Positions 45,062 to 56,268 of a stretch of 64,000 nt of DNA are shown here, piece by piece. The position numbers were made by a program, and so were the translations under genes. A model generated the notes under the pieces. The model saw only the letters and a list, made by a program, of their open reading frames with translations, did no database searches and was not told the DNA's origin. Origin of the DNA: Diaporthe sp. PMI_573 (lineage: Eukaryota; Ascomycota; Sordariomycetes; Diaporthales; Diaporthaceae); the NCBI GenBank assembly GCA_021399435.1, contig JAJTUP010000041.1, forward strand, positions 186,001-250,000, written 5' to 3'. How positions within the stretch are numbered: the stretch's first letter is position 1; every line of letters begins with the position of its first letter.

Positions 45062-46819
45062 ATGGGTAACTCTAAGTCCAAGGGCTCGGGAAACCCGAGC
45101 CAACTTTCTCAAAAACTTGGCCATCAGAGGGTTCCGCATGAGATACAAGCGGCCATTGTGGCGAATCTTTGCCCTCATTGCTCTACAGGAGAAGATGCAA
45201 TCTTGGCCACGAAGGAAGCACGAAAACTACAGCGGGATTTAGGTAAGCTAGCAGCCACTTGCAAATATCTGAACGTGGTCGCGAGTGAACACCGTTTTCA
45301 TTCTTTTATTATGCAGCATGACCCGCACTACAGACCTTCCAACTTGACAATCATCAGGCTTTACCATGATATACCTCAAGCGAAGCGCTTCCACAATAAA
45401 GCTCTTCCGGAGCTTATGGAGCGGCTCATTCAATACAGCCGGCTGCGACAGGACTTGCGTTACCTGTCTATCCGCGACAGAACTCTGGCATACAAGGCGG
45501 GGGTTACAAAACGGCGACTAGGCCTTTTCCTTTCGGCAAGCAGAGACCACGGGATCGAAGTGCCATCTTTCGTCCCTGCATTGCTTGATCTACCTGAATA
45601 CAGTAGTCGATCCCGGACACCCTTGTCAGGTCTTCGCTTCTGGCTGGACGGAGAGCTCTGGCTTGCCGACAGGACTCAAGACCCAGGAAGGAGCAGAAGC
45701 TTCAATGTGTGGATGATCAAACTGTTACTGTTTGGTTTGGCTCCCCGCCTCAAGAAGCTCCTCATCGACCCACAATTTGCAGAGGATATATTTTGTCCGG
45801 GGCAACCACCCGCAGTCACACTTCCTTCAGTGGTGAACATGGTGGTGCCTGGGCCAATCGGCACATTTGTGCCTGGGCCAGGCACATTTGTACTATTATT
45901 GCCATCTGCGGACTTTCGGATGGAACTCTTACTGCGTAGCTTTCCCAATCTCCGCAGCTTTCAAAATCACGACCCCAGCCTGACTTCGCGCCCAGTCGTC
46001 CGGGACCATGCCCAGTCCCCGCTGTTGCTCCCAAACCTGCGAAGGCTCCTTCTCTCAGGAGAGCAGGCTGCCCATCAAGAACAAGTAACCGCGATCCTGC
46101 GACAATTTCCCCAACTGGAGGAATTGTATTATCACCGAAGTCAAGGTGTCTTTATGGGCGGGCATCCTGATTTCTGCAATGCCGACATATTCAATGGTGT
46201 TCATCACTGCCTTCGGAAACTGACGTACTCAAGCGCCTCAGTCGTTCAGGACTCTGACCAAAACAATTACAACATTAAGATACTCTGTTACGAGGAGCCT
46301 CAATTCACGGACGTCCCGCACTTTGGCGCTTTTGCAATTCTCGAGGACCTCACGATCGACCAAGCACTTTTAGGTCGCATGTCAACGATAAGGGACCGCA
46401 TCGAGTCGCCAGTCGGGCCTTATTTTCCGGACCTTGCGTGGCATCTGCCACAATCGCTACGCCGTCTCGCGTTTCACTATGTCCACGACTGGCCTCAATT
46501 AGCGTCGCAACTCACATCCGTTGCCTCGGCTAAGAATAGTGGCCAATTTCCGCATCTCCGCGACATATGTGTTGTCGTTGTGCGATCCGGCACGGTGGTT
46601 TACAACTTTGCCTGTTTGCCTCATATCCCACTACCGCCGAGGGAGGACTTTCTCCCCATGACTGGTGAAATGCTCTTTGAAGCCGGAATAAATCTTTGGG
46701 TCAGTGGTGCTATCATAGGGCCGCCTCCTCGTGAGCTCGAAGACTACCCGCGGGTATCGATTCCACCAGGCAAAGCGATCAATTTCGAGGTCAGGCGGGC
46801 CTTCTTTCGCGAGCCGTGA
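45062..46819 (+). CDS. F-box/LRR-like protein with N-myristoylation-type start, 585 aa, single exon
   Basis: It starts MGNSKSKGSGNPSQ at 45062, with AAG before the ATG. The frame is open to 44807 but has a non-ATG opening there. Gly2 and Ser6 match the N-myristoyltransferase consensus, which would tether the protein to membranes. An F-box-like helix pair (HQRVPHEIQAAIVANLC, then KLAATCKYLNVVASEHRF) follows at about 27-85. The rest has scattered leucine-rich strands (LPNLRRLLLSGEQ, FPQLEELYYHRSQ, AILEDLTIDQALL), as in fungal F-box receptors. Such proteins bring targets to SCF ubiquitin ligases, but the F-box here is weak and the function is inferred. Confidence 0.65.
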   Translation: MGNSKSKGSGNPSQLSQKLGHQRVPHEIQAAIVANLCPHCSTGEDAILATKEARKLQRDLGKLAATCKYLNVVASEHRFHSFIMQHDPHYRPSNLTIIRLYHDIPQAKRFHNKALPELMERLIQYSRLRQDLRYLSIRDRTLAYKAGVTKRRLGLFLSASRDHGIEVPSFVPALLDLPEYSSRSRTPLSGLRFWLDGELWLADRTQDPGRSRSFNVWMIKLLLFGLAPRLKKLLIDPQFAEDIFCPGQPPAVTLPSVVNMVVPGPIGTFVPGPGTFVLLLPSADFRMELLLRSFPNLRSFQNHDPSLTSRPVVRDHAQSPLLLPNLRRLLLSGEQAAHQEQVTAILRQFPQLEELYYHRSQGVFMGGHPDFCNADIFNGVHHCLRKLTYSSASVVQDSDQNNYNIKILCYEEPQFTDVPHFGAFAILEDLTIDQALLGRMSTIRDRIESPVGPYFPDLAWHLPQSLRRLAFHYVHDWPQLASQLTSVASAKNSGQFPHLRDICVVVVRSGTVVYNFACLPHIPLPPREDFLPMTGEMLFEAGINLWVSGAIIGPPPRELEDYPRVSIPPGKAINFEVRRAFFREP

Positions 46820-47524
46820 AAAGATTGACAAAGGTGGAACACAAAACACAGATATTCGTATCTTTGGCAAATCGGAGTCTGGATTTGGCTTCTGCATTGT
46901 GTAGGTAGGTTGTAGCAGGTGCAATTCAACTGGGTTCTCGCTCTGTCATCAGAGTCTCGTGCAATTACACGTTCATAGTTAACTAAAATGACATCTCTCG
47001 AAGTTTCTTGCTTTTCCGGTCATTCTGACTAAATTTGACCGGCCATGATTAGTTCAGTGTACCCGATTATTCAGGAAACGACGCACACGGATCCGGATCC
47101 CTTTCGTGTACTTGAGCAGACACGTCGTTATTCAATAATCAGTCTACGTCGAGGTCTTCGACTAGCTGAATTACTCGAATATGCACGTTCTGACATCACA
47201 TCCAAATCGGCTTTTGATACTACTGAAACGTTGCCCCTGTCAATGATTACTGATTTTATTTCCCAGCGAGCAATTTGTTGTAGTGGACTTTCGTATAAGA
47301 GTTAAGGAAATATCAAACAGGCTATTGATCTTTTGAACTCTGCGAGAGTTTAAACCCCGGCCACAACTGACTGGCAATCTGGAGTTCAATTTCGCCCACA
47401 GCCTGAGTTATCAACTACAGGCCCGTATTTGTTGTCAGGTCGTGCTTTGCATTGACAGCCAACACCGGCAATTTAGTCGTCCTGGGAAGCAAACACATCT
47501 TGGCACGACCTGACAAAAACCAAA
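46820..47524. other. Intergenic, no gene seen
   Basis: Between convergent genes. A small frame at 47045-47305 has no domain. Nothing else noticed. Confidence 0.4.
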
Positions 47525-48492
47525 TCACGCACGGACTGCCCGTCTTTCCTCCCTCCAAGCTGCCCTGGCAGTCCGCTTGGCCTGCTTCCTTTCTTTCCAA
47601 GCTTCCCATTTCATGGCCCTCTCTGCTCGCCTAGCATCTCGTCTCTCCTTTTTGTGGATTGCCAGGCACCTCACTCTCTCCTGAACTTCAATCAACTTAA
47701 GAGAAGGGGGAATGGGTGGCTGACCATAACTCATGCTGTGACTCGAGCTGGAGACATCGCCTTCGGACAAATTGAGTTGCATCATCGTTTTCCCGGCTGT
47801 TTCCAGGGCTCGGACAGAGCCATAGACAGTTTTCTTGTCCTGGCATTCGTCGATGGCTTGATATAACGGTGGTGGCTCGGCGGCATCTACTTGTTTGACC
47901 AGCACTACGGTAGTATTCGCCTTCGATTCATTGGGAAGTGGTGTAATACGATCGACGTTTGCATCTCTGTGTAGAGATTAGAATTCAAAACTTCAAGCTG
48001 AACTCAAGCTTGACCTGCTGTTGATACTTACTGCAACCCCTGTCCATCAAATAATTGGATATTGTGCAACATGAGGCTCAGTGTCAGCTTGAGTGAGTCG
48101 AGGGATGCCTGCCTCGCCGCTATTTTCGGCTTGTCAAACAACCATTTTGCCTTCAGTTTGAAATCTGCAGTATCTGCTCGTCGGCCATCTTCCCTCAGCG
48201 GCGCCAGGTTCCGATCCAGATCCTCGATCTCGTATCTGCAAAGCTCCAAGACCTCGACAAGCACGTCTTTGGTATCTTCGCTGAGCCGGCGAGACGAGTC
48301 TTGGCCGCTCATTACCTTGGCTTCGATGTCCCTCAGAACGATAGCCACTGCCTTGGTGTCAACGGCAATCGACTTGATCTGAGCGCTCGCTGTCCCGAGG
48401 TCGTCTGCAATGGTGGACATCTTTCTGGCGACGTGAAAACCGGCAGCAGCAAGCGTGGCGATCGAGGAGGCCAAACCTACTAATTCAGCCAT
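47525..48492 (-). CDS. Stand-alone fungal NLR-type N-terminal helical domain protein, 300 aa, 2 exons
   Basis: Exons are 48492..48032 and 47966..47525; donor GTAAGT and acceptor ACACAG bound a 65-nt intron, 903 nt in frame. It starts MAELVGLASSIATLAAAGFH. This amphipathic opening, then IADDLGTASAQIKSIAVDTKAV, is the pattern of the fungal N-terminal domain (PF17111-like, related to HeLo/SesA-type signalling domains) that precedes NACHT or NB-ARC in many fungal NLRs. Here it is followed by a coiled helical part to about 155, a polar linker, and a strongly basic C-terminal helix (about 250-300, ERRDARRAERAMKWEAWKER). No nucleotide-binding domain is present. It may act as a partner or decoy of a full NLR encoded elsewhere; that is inference. 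Confidence 0.7.
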
Positions 48493-49340
48493 CTCTAGGT
48501 ATGTAGGACGAGGTCTGGTGGAAGCGTGAGACACGAGTACGCTGCTGTGCTGTCCACCAAGCGACCCGTACGGGACCACGGAAAGGACCTGAGCTATATA
48601 AGAGACATGGGCTGGTCAGCGCTTTCACAGACACAAATCGGATGTCGTTTCCATGCCGAGGCGAAGGAAGCTCTGTCGGCCTGGTAGCCGATGTTTCAAG
48701 ACAGACGAGTACCGCGACCGGGGCCCTTGTGAAACAAGCCAATCGACAACCTCGAGCGGGCCGGGCCTGGGATGCCTTGCGAACTGAAAATGATTCCAGC
48801 AATCGCATCGAAAGGTTTGCCTCGGCACGTGTGACTTGACTAACAGCGAACCGGAAGTATGCACAGATTTGACACAGCACCTTGTTTCTCCTGAGGAATA
48901 GCAGACAGTATTATCGTGTGGTCATATATCAAACTGACGCGTTGTTTACAAATTCACGACCAAGTGGTGTTCTTTTTGCTGTCATTGGCGGGCCGTTCTA
49001 TATTATGCCTCCGCTTCATCCGGCCTTTCAGGCATGGGGCCTTTCGCTGCTACCTGCCATCGATCTGACAGGTATTGTTGCCCGGCAGTCAAGCTGACGA
49101 GGTAATCTATTGCTTATCTAGAAGATGGCTAGTCTGTCTCTCGGCATCATTTGTGATTGGCCTTGATTACCTCGCCTTGGGATGGTGGCCAATGCGTCGG
49201 GAGCCACGGTCGATCCCATGGCTCCAGAGCTCAGCTCGCTCCATCAGGGAACCATATGCTTACCAGCCCTGATCCTCTAGCCCCAGTCCCGGCTGGAGTA
49301 ACTGAACACCATTATCAGCAACACTGCCCGCCACGACGAG
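48493..49340. other. Divergent intergenic region, no gene seen
   Basis: Shared promoter region of the helical-domain gene (minus) and the alpha/beta hydrolase gene (plus). A TATATAA box on the minus-strand side lies near 48595-48601. Confidence 0.45.
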
Positions 49341-50476
49341 ATGAACAATACGATTCAATCCCCTAGATCAACGCTGATACCTTTCATCTCAGCGGAGGAG
49401 GCCGCCACAACGGCGTACCCGCCTGATGCCATGCCAGGTGCTCGTGATGTAGAGACATTTTACGGGTATATGCGAGTCTATGAGTGGGGACCATTGGACG
49501 GGGAGAAGGTTCTCTTTGTTCACGGAGATGCCACTCCTTGCTTGGTGTTTTCCAAAATTGCTCAAGGTCTTGTGGATGCTGGATACCGAGTGATGCTTTT
49601 CGGTCAGTGAGGTTGATCCCGGAGCAGCCGCAATGCGCACTCCTATAACACGAGGGAAAATAAAGCTGACAGGGCCACTCGTCACGAGATCTTTGGGGCC
49701 GAGGATACAGCGAGACTCCACGCGATTGCCGCCACGACGTTCGTTTATTTGCAACCCAGATACTTTTCGCAATCATGTCTTCCCCAATTTCTTGGATGGG
49801 AAACGGCGCAGACTTCTCGATCATCGCGTTCTCCCTGGGCGCACCCATCTCGCTGGCGTTTGCCGCTACGTACCCCTCATCCATCCGGTCTTTGGTGCTT
49901 CTCGGCCCAGCAGGTCTGCTCCGCAAGCTACCGGGTGGCTACAACGACCAACTGATGCACCAGCCTCACCTTGCACCATCACGCGCGGCCATCCGTGAGA
50001 AGGTTCGACAAATCCTCGGAGTAGCTCCCTTTGGCCCGGCTCTGGACATTAAATTCGACAAGGAGCGATCGATTGGAACAGAAACAGCACCTTCCCGCGT
50101 GGAAAAGACTTTCGACATGCGAGCGCTTCTTCAGTGGCAGTTCGACCATCACCAAGGTCACGTTCACTCGTTCCAGGATACCATTCGTTACGGCCCGTTG
50201 CAGGCACCGGATTTGTGGAGTAATGCTTGCGACATGATTGCGGGTCGAACACGACCAGATACGGCCCTGCACAATTCCAAGTTGCTCGTCTTCTTCGGCA
50301 GAGACGATGGCGTTATTGTGGGAGAGGAGACGACTGAAGATATTCTGCAGTTGCTACCGGCCAGTCATTTGCAGACTGAATACCTACCCGGAGGGCATGG
50401 GTTTCCATACCCAAACAGTGAGAAGATTACCCACACCATTCTTTCGTTTTGGAGTTCTGGACACTCTGTGCGCTAG
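49341..50476 (+). CDS. Alpha/beta hydrolase (epoxide-hydrolase/lipase-like fold), 349 aa, 2 exons
   Basis: Exons are 49341..49602 and 49689..50476; donor GTCAGT and acceptor CACGAG give 1050 nt in frame. The join restores FDLWGRGYSETP, the conserved stretch after strand 4 of the fold, so the splice is well supported despite the unusual GAG acceptor. Oxyanion-hole region FVHGDATPC; nucleophile elbow IIAFSLGAP with Ser in an A-x-S-x-G context; acid in FFGRDDGVI; His in GGHGFPYP. It begins MNNTIQSPRST, with no signal peptide, so it is probably cytosolic. Substrate unknown. Confidence 0.8.
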
Positions 50477-51218
50477 AGAGATACCTTTACCATGGAAAAT
50501 AGGAAAATACTTGTGGTTCCCAATAGGGAGTCTCAATGTTGCCCACATGGTGTGCCTGCCTGGCGCCACTTGAACTTTTCCGATCCTTGTTTCAGTGCGA
50601 TCCTCAAACCTGAGTGTTGGCGGGCATGGCCCAGGTCCGTAACTGAAAGACAGCTTGAAGGTATCATTGGGAAGGTAGTCTGGGGAGCTAACCCAGGTAG
50701 TAATAAATGCAAGCCCAGTGGATCAAGGTCAAATTCCCCGGCAATTGACATAGAGACGGGGACCGGTGATAACTCAAGGAAATTGCAGTTGCGCAGTCAT
50801 TATCACTGCCTAATTTGAATTGTCAACAACATCACTTTGCACAATGTTATCAATGCAGATGCTGTCTCCCAACGGATGGAGTCGCCCTGGCTCGAGTGGT
50901 GGAGTTCGGTCAGAGTGACGATCTTCTCCGGACCAACGTCATCACTCTTGCCGTTCTCTTCGAATTGTCACTGAACCTCGAGCAATCTGATGGGTCGCAC
51001 TTGCCCGTTCCTTTTGAGGACCACAATTCTCAAGACTGGCCGCCGAATAATGACGTTAGTACGGGGACGGCGCCTGGGGTGCATCTCACGCCAGATGACA
51101 AAATGGAAATCCCCAGTTCTCGAGCATTAGTGGGCATGCCCCAAACACTATCACGATTCTCGATCTGCATCTTGGCACAACTCTATGTCACCAATGACCC
51201 TGCTCTAGACCCTCTCCT
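50477..51218. other. Intergenic, no gene seen
   Basis: Promoter side of the DHA1 exporter. A plus-strand frame at 50815-51345 overlaps the start of that gene in another frame and shows no domain. Confidence 0.4.
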
Positions 51219-53194
51219 ATGCCTGCCAAGGATACCAAGCTTTGTGATCGTATCCTGCCCTCGCCAGGGCTGCGCCAAGCAACAATGGAGGCTGGACACC
51301 AGAAATCCGGGCATTCTGACCCAGCCAGACTGGAGAAGCAGATAGACACGGACCGGGCATCGACCGCACCATCACTCCGTCATACCGACCCTCCATCTGG
51401 AGGAGCACATCAGACGATATCCCACGACCCAAACTTTCTATCCGAAGAAGAGGCCCTCCAGCACGCAAGGGTACATCCTGACGACGAGCAACCTGTCTAC
51501 CTCATCTACTCATTCACCGACCGAGACAATCCACGGAACTGGCCAAGATGGAAGAAGTGGTACATCACATGCTTCGTCAGCATGCTCAATGTCCTGACGT
51601 ACGTGACCTTGTCCAGAGCATCTGCCTTATTCTGTTGAGGTTTGACTGACCGCCAGCCGCGGATAGCTGTCTCTGTGCCGGCGGGTACAGCTCGGGCAAG
51701 GAAGAACTCACGTCCAATTTTGAGGTCTCCCCTGAGGTCGGCACCGTCGGTCTATCCATGTACATTCTCGGGTTTGCTGTGGGACCGCTGATATTGGCCC
51801 CCATGTCGGAATACTTCGGTCGCAACCCCGTCTACATGCTGTCGTGGTTTCTGCTGGTCATCTTCCAGATCCCGCTGGCACTGGCGCCGAACATCGCAGC
51901 CGTCATCGCCTGCCGTCTGCTCCAGGGCTTCTTCGGCAGTGCACCGTTGACTGTAAGCCATTCCCACCCCCAGCGGCCATGAGGAGATCTTTGATACACC
52001 TTGATATGGTGGCTGATGAAGCATGTCGCAGAATACGGGAGGCACCGTCAGCGACCTCTGGGCAAGAGATGAATGTGGCCCAGCCATGGCTATCTACGGC
52101 CTCTCGAGCACAGGTGGCCCACCACTTGCCTTGGTCGTCAGCGGGTACATCGCAACCAGCAAGGGTTGGAGGTGGCTTTTCTGGGTCTACATGGCCATAC
52201 TGGGAGGCTTCTGGATCTTGCTCGTCTTCACAGTCCCCGAAACCCGCCATACCACCATCCTTGACCAGAAGACCAAGCGTGTCCGGGAGATCCTGCGGTC
52301 CGAAGGCCTCGCTGCCGCTCGTACAATACGGGATGCCAATTCCGATGAGAAGGAGGGTCTTGCCACGCTCTTCGCCGTCACCCTCACTCGACCATTTAGA
52401 TTCTTGTTTACTGAGCCGTGAGCAATTCGCCTCTTGCTTCCCATTCCCTGCTCCCCTGCTGAACTCCGTCCCTTCTCAGAATCACGATGGCTGCAGCCGC
52501 CTACAATGGCTTCATTTACGGAATCGTCTATCTCTTCAACGAAGCCTTCCCCCTCGTATTCGGACAAGGAGGACACCAGTTCAACACGGGTGAGTGGGGT
52601 GCTGCATTTGTCGGCCTGCTCTTTGGAAGTCTCGTTGCCGCGATTTTCCATCCACTCCAGGAATCGTACTACCTGAAACAGGTCGCTCGCAACGATGGCA
52701 AGGGTGTACCAGAGGCCCGCATGTACCTAGCCAGGTTCGGGACTTTCCTCCTCCCTATCTCGCTTTTCTGGTTTGGCTGGACAAGCTTCCGGAGCGTGCA
52801 CTGGATCGTACCCATCATCGCCAGCACGTTCTTTGGGGCGGGCATTTACATCATCATCCTGGCCGTTCTCAACTACGTCGTCGATTCGTACCAGTCATAC
52901 GCCGCTTCCGCCTTGGCTGGAGTCATCCTGATCAGAAACCTGGTCGGGGCTGGTTTTCCGTTGTTTGGCACGCAGATGTATGAGTATCTCGGTTTGGAGT
53001 GGGCCAGCAGCTTGCTTGCGTTTTTGAGCTTGCCCATGTGTGTCATTCCGTTTCTGTTCTTCTATAAAGGAGAGTACCTGCGGCTCAAAAGCCCGTGGGC
53101 TAGGTACGTCCCCTCTTCCCATTCTTACATTACACAAAATACTTACACAGACTCTAGGGAGCATTTTGCACAAGATGAGGACAGCCCTCATTGA
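51219..53194 (+). CDS. DHA1-family MFS drug:proton antiporter, 570 aa, 5 exons
   Basis: Exons are 51219..51598, 51667..51952, 52032..52417, 52480..53103 and 53158..53194 (1713 nt, in frame). It begins MPAKDTKLCDR; a second ATG at 51285 (MEAGHQ) is also possible. Family marks are FTDRDNPRNWPRWKKWYITC before helix 1, GYSSGKEEL with EVGTVGLSMYILGFAVGPLI, and PMSEYFGRNPVYMLSWFLLV. Then come GFFGSAPLTNTGGTVSDLW across an intron, and a second half containing FHPLQESYYLK. Exporters of this group (FLR1/CYHR type) remove fungicides, drugs or own metabolites across the plasma membrane. Length fits. No mutation seen in key motifs. Confidence 0.88.
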
Positions 53195-53880
53195 GCTATG
53201 GATCGGGACTGGACCTTGGAAGCCTGCATGAGAATACAAGCTGAGATTTCTTTTTTGTACTGCGTAAATAAAGCACCGCTGCCAGCTTCTGCAGCGTGGA
53301 TCTAGATTGCCATGCTGCTCTCAATAAGTACTGCATTTCTATATTTACATTCTCTGTTACCTCAGCTACTGCTGCAACGCCTTCTCCGTGAATAATTAAA
53401 GGACACCTGCAGCAACTATATCCCGGTCCGCTTCATTCGTCAAGCTTGGAAAGCTATCTTCGTTGTAAGAATCACAACAGCCAGCTAATGTCCCTGTACT
53501 TTGCGGGAATTCACCCTTCCAGCACTCTTGGTGAATACTTCCCAGTGAATGTCTCCTAGCCTGACTGGCCTGGCACCCAACTACGAAGTTGCAAGCAGGT
53601 GCCCTCGTCGGTGAAGCGTCGTTATCGATATACATGGTGATTGTCTACTTTCTAGTGAATTCATTGAGATGGCTCTTATCAGGCTTGCGTTGCAAACGCC
53701 GTTGGCTACGGGCTGTTCGTCCTGTCCACTCGACCTCATCTACTACATCCTACATCAACCTTTCTTTCGACCATCGAGACCCTTAGTTTACTCTCCAACC
53801 TCGACAAAGCATCGTGTCAGCCCTCAAGAATAATCCAAACGTCAGTCTCGATCAACCACTTCCCATTGAATCAACTTACG
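53195..53880. other. Intergenic, no gene seen
   Basis: Between two plus-strand genes. Nothing recognised beyond probable 3' UTR and promoter sequence. Confidence 0.4.
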
Positions 53881-55863
53881 ATGGCGTCCGACACCTACGC
53901 AAGGCACCCTGTATGGAGCTTTTTTGACTCCATGCTTGAGCATCAGATACTTGAGGCATGCAGATTGTGTGAGCCACCACTGACAATCACCGACGATGAT
54001 TTGGCCCATTTGGTCTCTGGCTTGATTCACGGGTTGGCCTGTGGATGGAGTCAGAAGGAGACATTCAAAGAAGTTACTCCTTGCTTTGGCAACCCCCAGC
54101 ACGATGCTGTTTTCGCTGAACCCTGCAACTGGATATTCGCCACGGAGCGTGTTCTCTCCAACCTATACCAACCTCTCCTGTCGCACTTCGCTATCGAGGC
54201 AGGTCATAACTATAAGCAGGTAAAACACGAAGTCGCTGCGTGTAAGTATGGGTCTGGCTTTCGGGCGTTGGCACAACTGACTGTGAGTAGCGGCATTTTG
54301 CACACAGGTCCCCACAATCTCTCAGCACTCGAATCTGCTTCGTCTCCCTAATGAGTTGTTCGACCATGTCCTCGAGTACTTGCCCAGTCAAGATATCAAT
54401 GACCTGCGTTTGAGCTGCCGGCAATCTCGAATCAAGACATTTCCATTCTGGTCAAAGACATTCTTTAGCACAAGGCAATTCAGTGAGTAGTATTAGCAGG
54501 CTCTTATTGTTGAGGGACGTTCGCCAGGCTGACTATCCTTTCAGTGATCGATGAATACAGCCTGCAGTCGCTACTGGATATCTCCCTTCATCCAGAGCTC
54601 TCCCGCGTCCTCACTCATCTAGTCATCGGCGTTGACGAGATCGACACCAAAGACACTCTGTCCTGCATCATGGACAGTCATGCGACGAGTCCGTCAAGAG
54701 TCCCCACACTTTTCCGGTATTGGAGAGATGCGGCATCCGCCCAGCAGGCGCTGCTTAACACAGGCAGGGCCGCCGAGCTGTTGTCAACGGCCACTTCGAA
54801 CCTCCCAAACTTGCACATGGTCAGCGTCTCTGGGTCAAAGTTGTTCTACTATGCTCCCTGCTACGACAGCATGTTCCGCTACCCGGATCTGGGGATGCGG
54901 AGCTATGGCTCCTCGGCGTACCAAATGCAGGATAGGTACACCACGAGTGTCGCGCCGAGTTCAAGGGGCTTTGTGGACAAAGTCTTCAATTGCGTTCTCA
55001 ACTCCCTGGCGCGCTCTGCGCCCAACATCACCACCCTGAGGACAAACTTGGACACAGGGGACTTCCTTGAGCACCTGAACGATGAGGCATTCAACCTGCC
55101 TGCGTTTGCGCCTTTTTATTCCGACGGCTTCGCTCTTCTGGCCCGTCTTTCCGAATTGCACCTCGACGTAAACTTGGCATCACGATCAGTTCACAAACTC
55201 GACCAGCTCTCGGACCATGAGCATACCTTTGACCCTTGCAATATCGGCCTCCGAGAACTCCTGTGCGCCACTGGCAGCCTAGAGTCTCTCACGTTGAACT
55301 TTTACGGAGGAGAGTTCATGGAGAACCATTGCGATTTCACGGACTGGCTATGCGAGCCCGCCGACGGCACAGCCGACGCAACGGCATATTGGCCCTGCCT
55401 CCGCAGGCTTGTGCTCAAGAGGTTGTTTGTCTCACCCAGTCAACTTCGAGCCATCTTCGCCAAGTTTGACACACTCAGATCCGCCGCCTTGCGTAGGGTC
55501 TTCCTGAGACGTTGCTTCGTCGACCACCCACCTGTCCCGGAACACTCTACAGACGACTTGGAGAACCTCTGGGCACGCTTCTTCCGTGGATCTTCAGGGG
55601 CCCTCGCGAACCTGGAGAGCCTCGAGCTGGACAAGCTGGCGGTCATGCAATACCGGGACGACCCAGAGGTTGTGGTGAGCACGACGGACAAGGACATCGA
55701 GGCGGTTGTGTTTGTTTCCGAGGGGCTTGAGGACAGCGCGGATCCACCATCCAGGTCAGTGAGGGTGACTGATTTTCGAAAGGATGCGCTGGAGAGATTG
55801 GCCGAAGAAACTTGGTTTTTAACGGATTGGCAAGCGGCTCAAGATGATGTAGAAGGGGACTGA
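53881..55863 (+). CDS. F-box protein with LRR-like C-terminal part, 625 aa, 3 exons
   Basis: Exons are 53881..54282, 54326..54482 and 54545..55863 (1878 nt, in frame). The first intron is only 43 nt (GTGAGT to CTCAG). It starts MASDTYARHPVWSFF. The N-terminal 134 residues have no known domain. Exon 2 encodes a clear F-box at about 138-180 (LLRLPNELFDHVLEYLPSQD, then LRLSCRQSR). The C-terminal part has long alternating Leu-rich segments (GFALLARLSELHLDVNL, GLRELLCATGSLESLTLNFY, CLRRLVLKRLFVS, ALANLESLELDKLAV), as in substrate-recognition subunits of SCF ubiquitin ligases. The target is unknown. Confidence 0.75.
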
Positions 55864-56268
55864 GCGCTGATCTGGGTGGTCCATGGATCAGGCACCCCCG
55901 AGGAACACCATGGCTTTGGGCTCTGCAGTTGATGGCCATGTAGCGGAACTGTATGCTCGGGCGAGATAAGTTGTCTCTCACTACTGGGTTGGTTTGCCAG
56001 GGGCGACCGACACTACTGAATACGGCTGGATCAAACCTTGTCTTCGAAAGCGCTATGCCTCTGTGTTTTTCACCCGAGGGAATGTTGTTGTATTACTCAC
56101 GAGCTTAGAGAGAGGGAGATTTGTTGGATGGACAGGGAAAACGGCACTATCAGCACTTTGTGTTCACATGTCACTCGGTCACTGAAGAAGTGGATTCAGA
56201 ATAATATAGAATTAGACCTGGCCTCATCGACACGGGGCCAAATAGACATTCAGAGGCAGCTAGTCTCG
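55864..56268. other. Convergent intergenic region
   Basis: Lies between the stops of the F-box gene and the 7TM protein gene. Nothing recognised. Confidence 0.4.
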
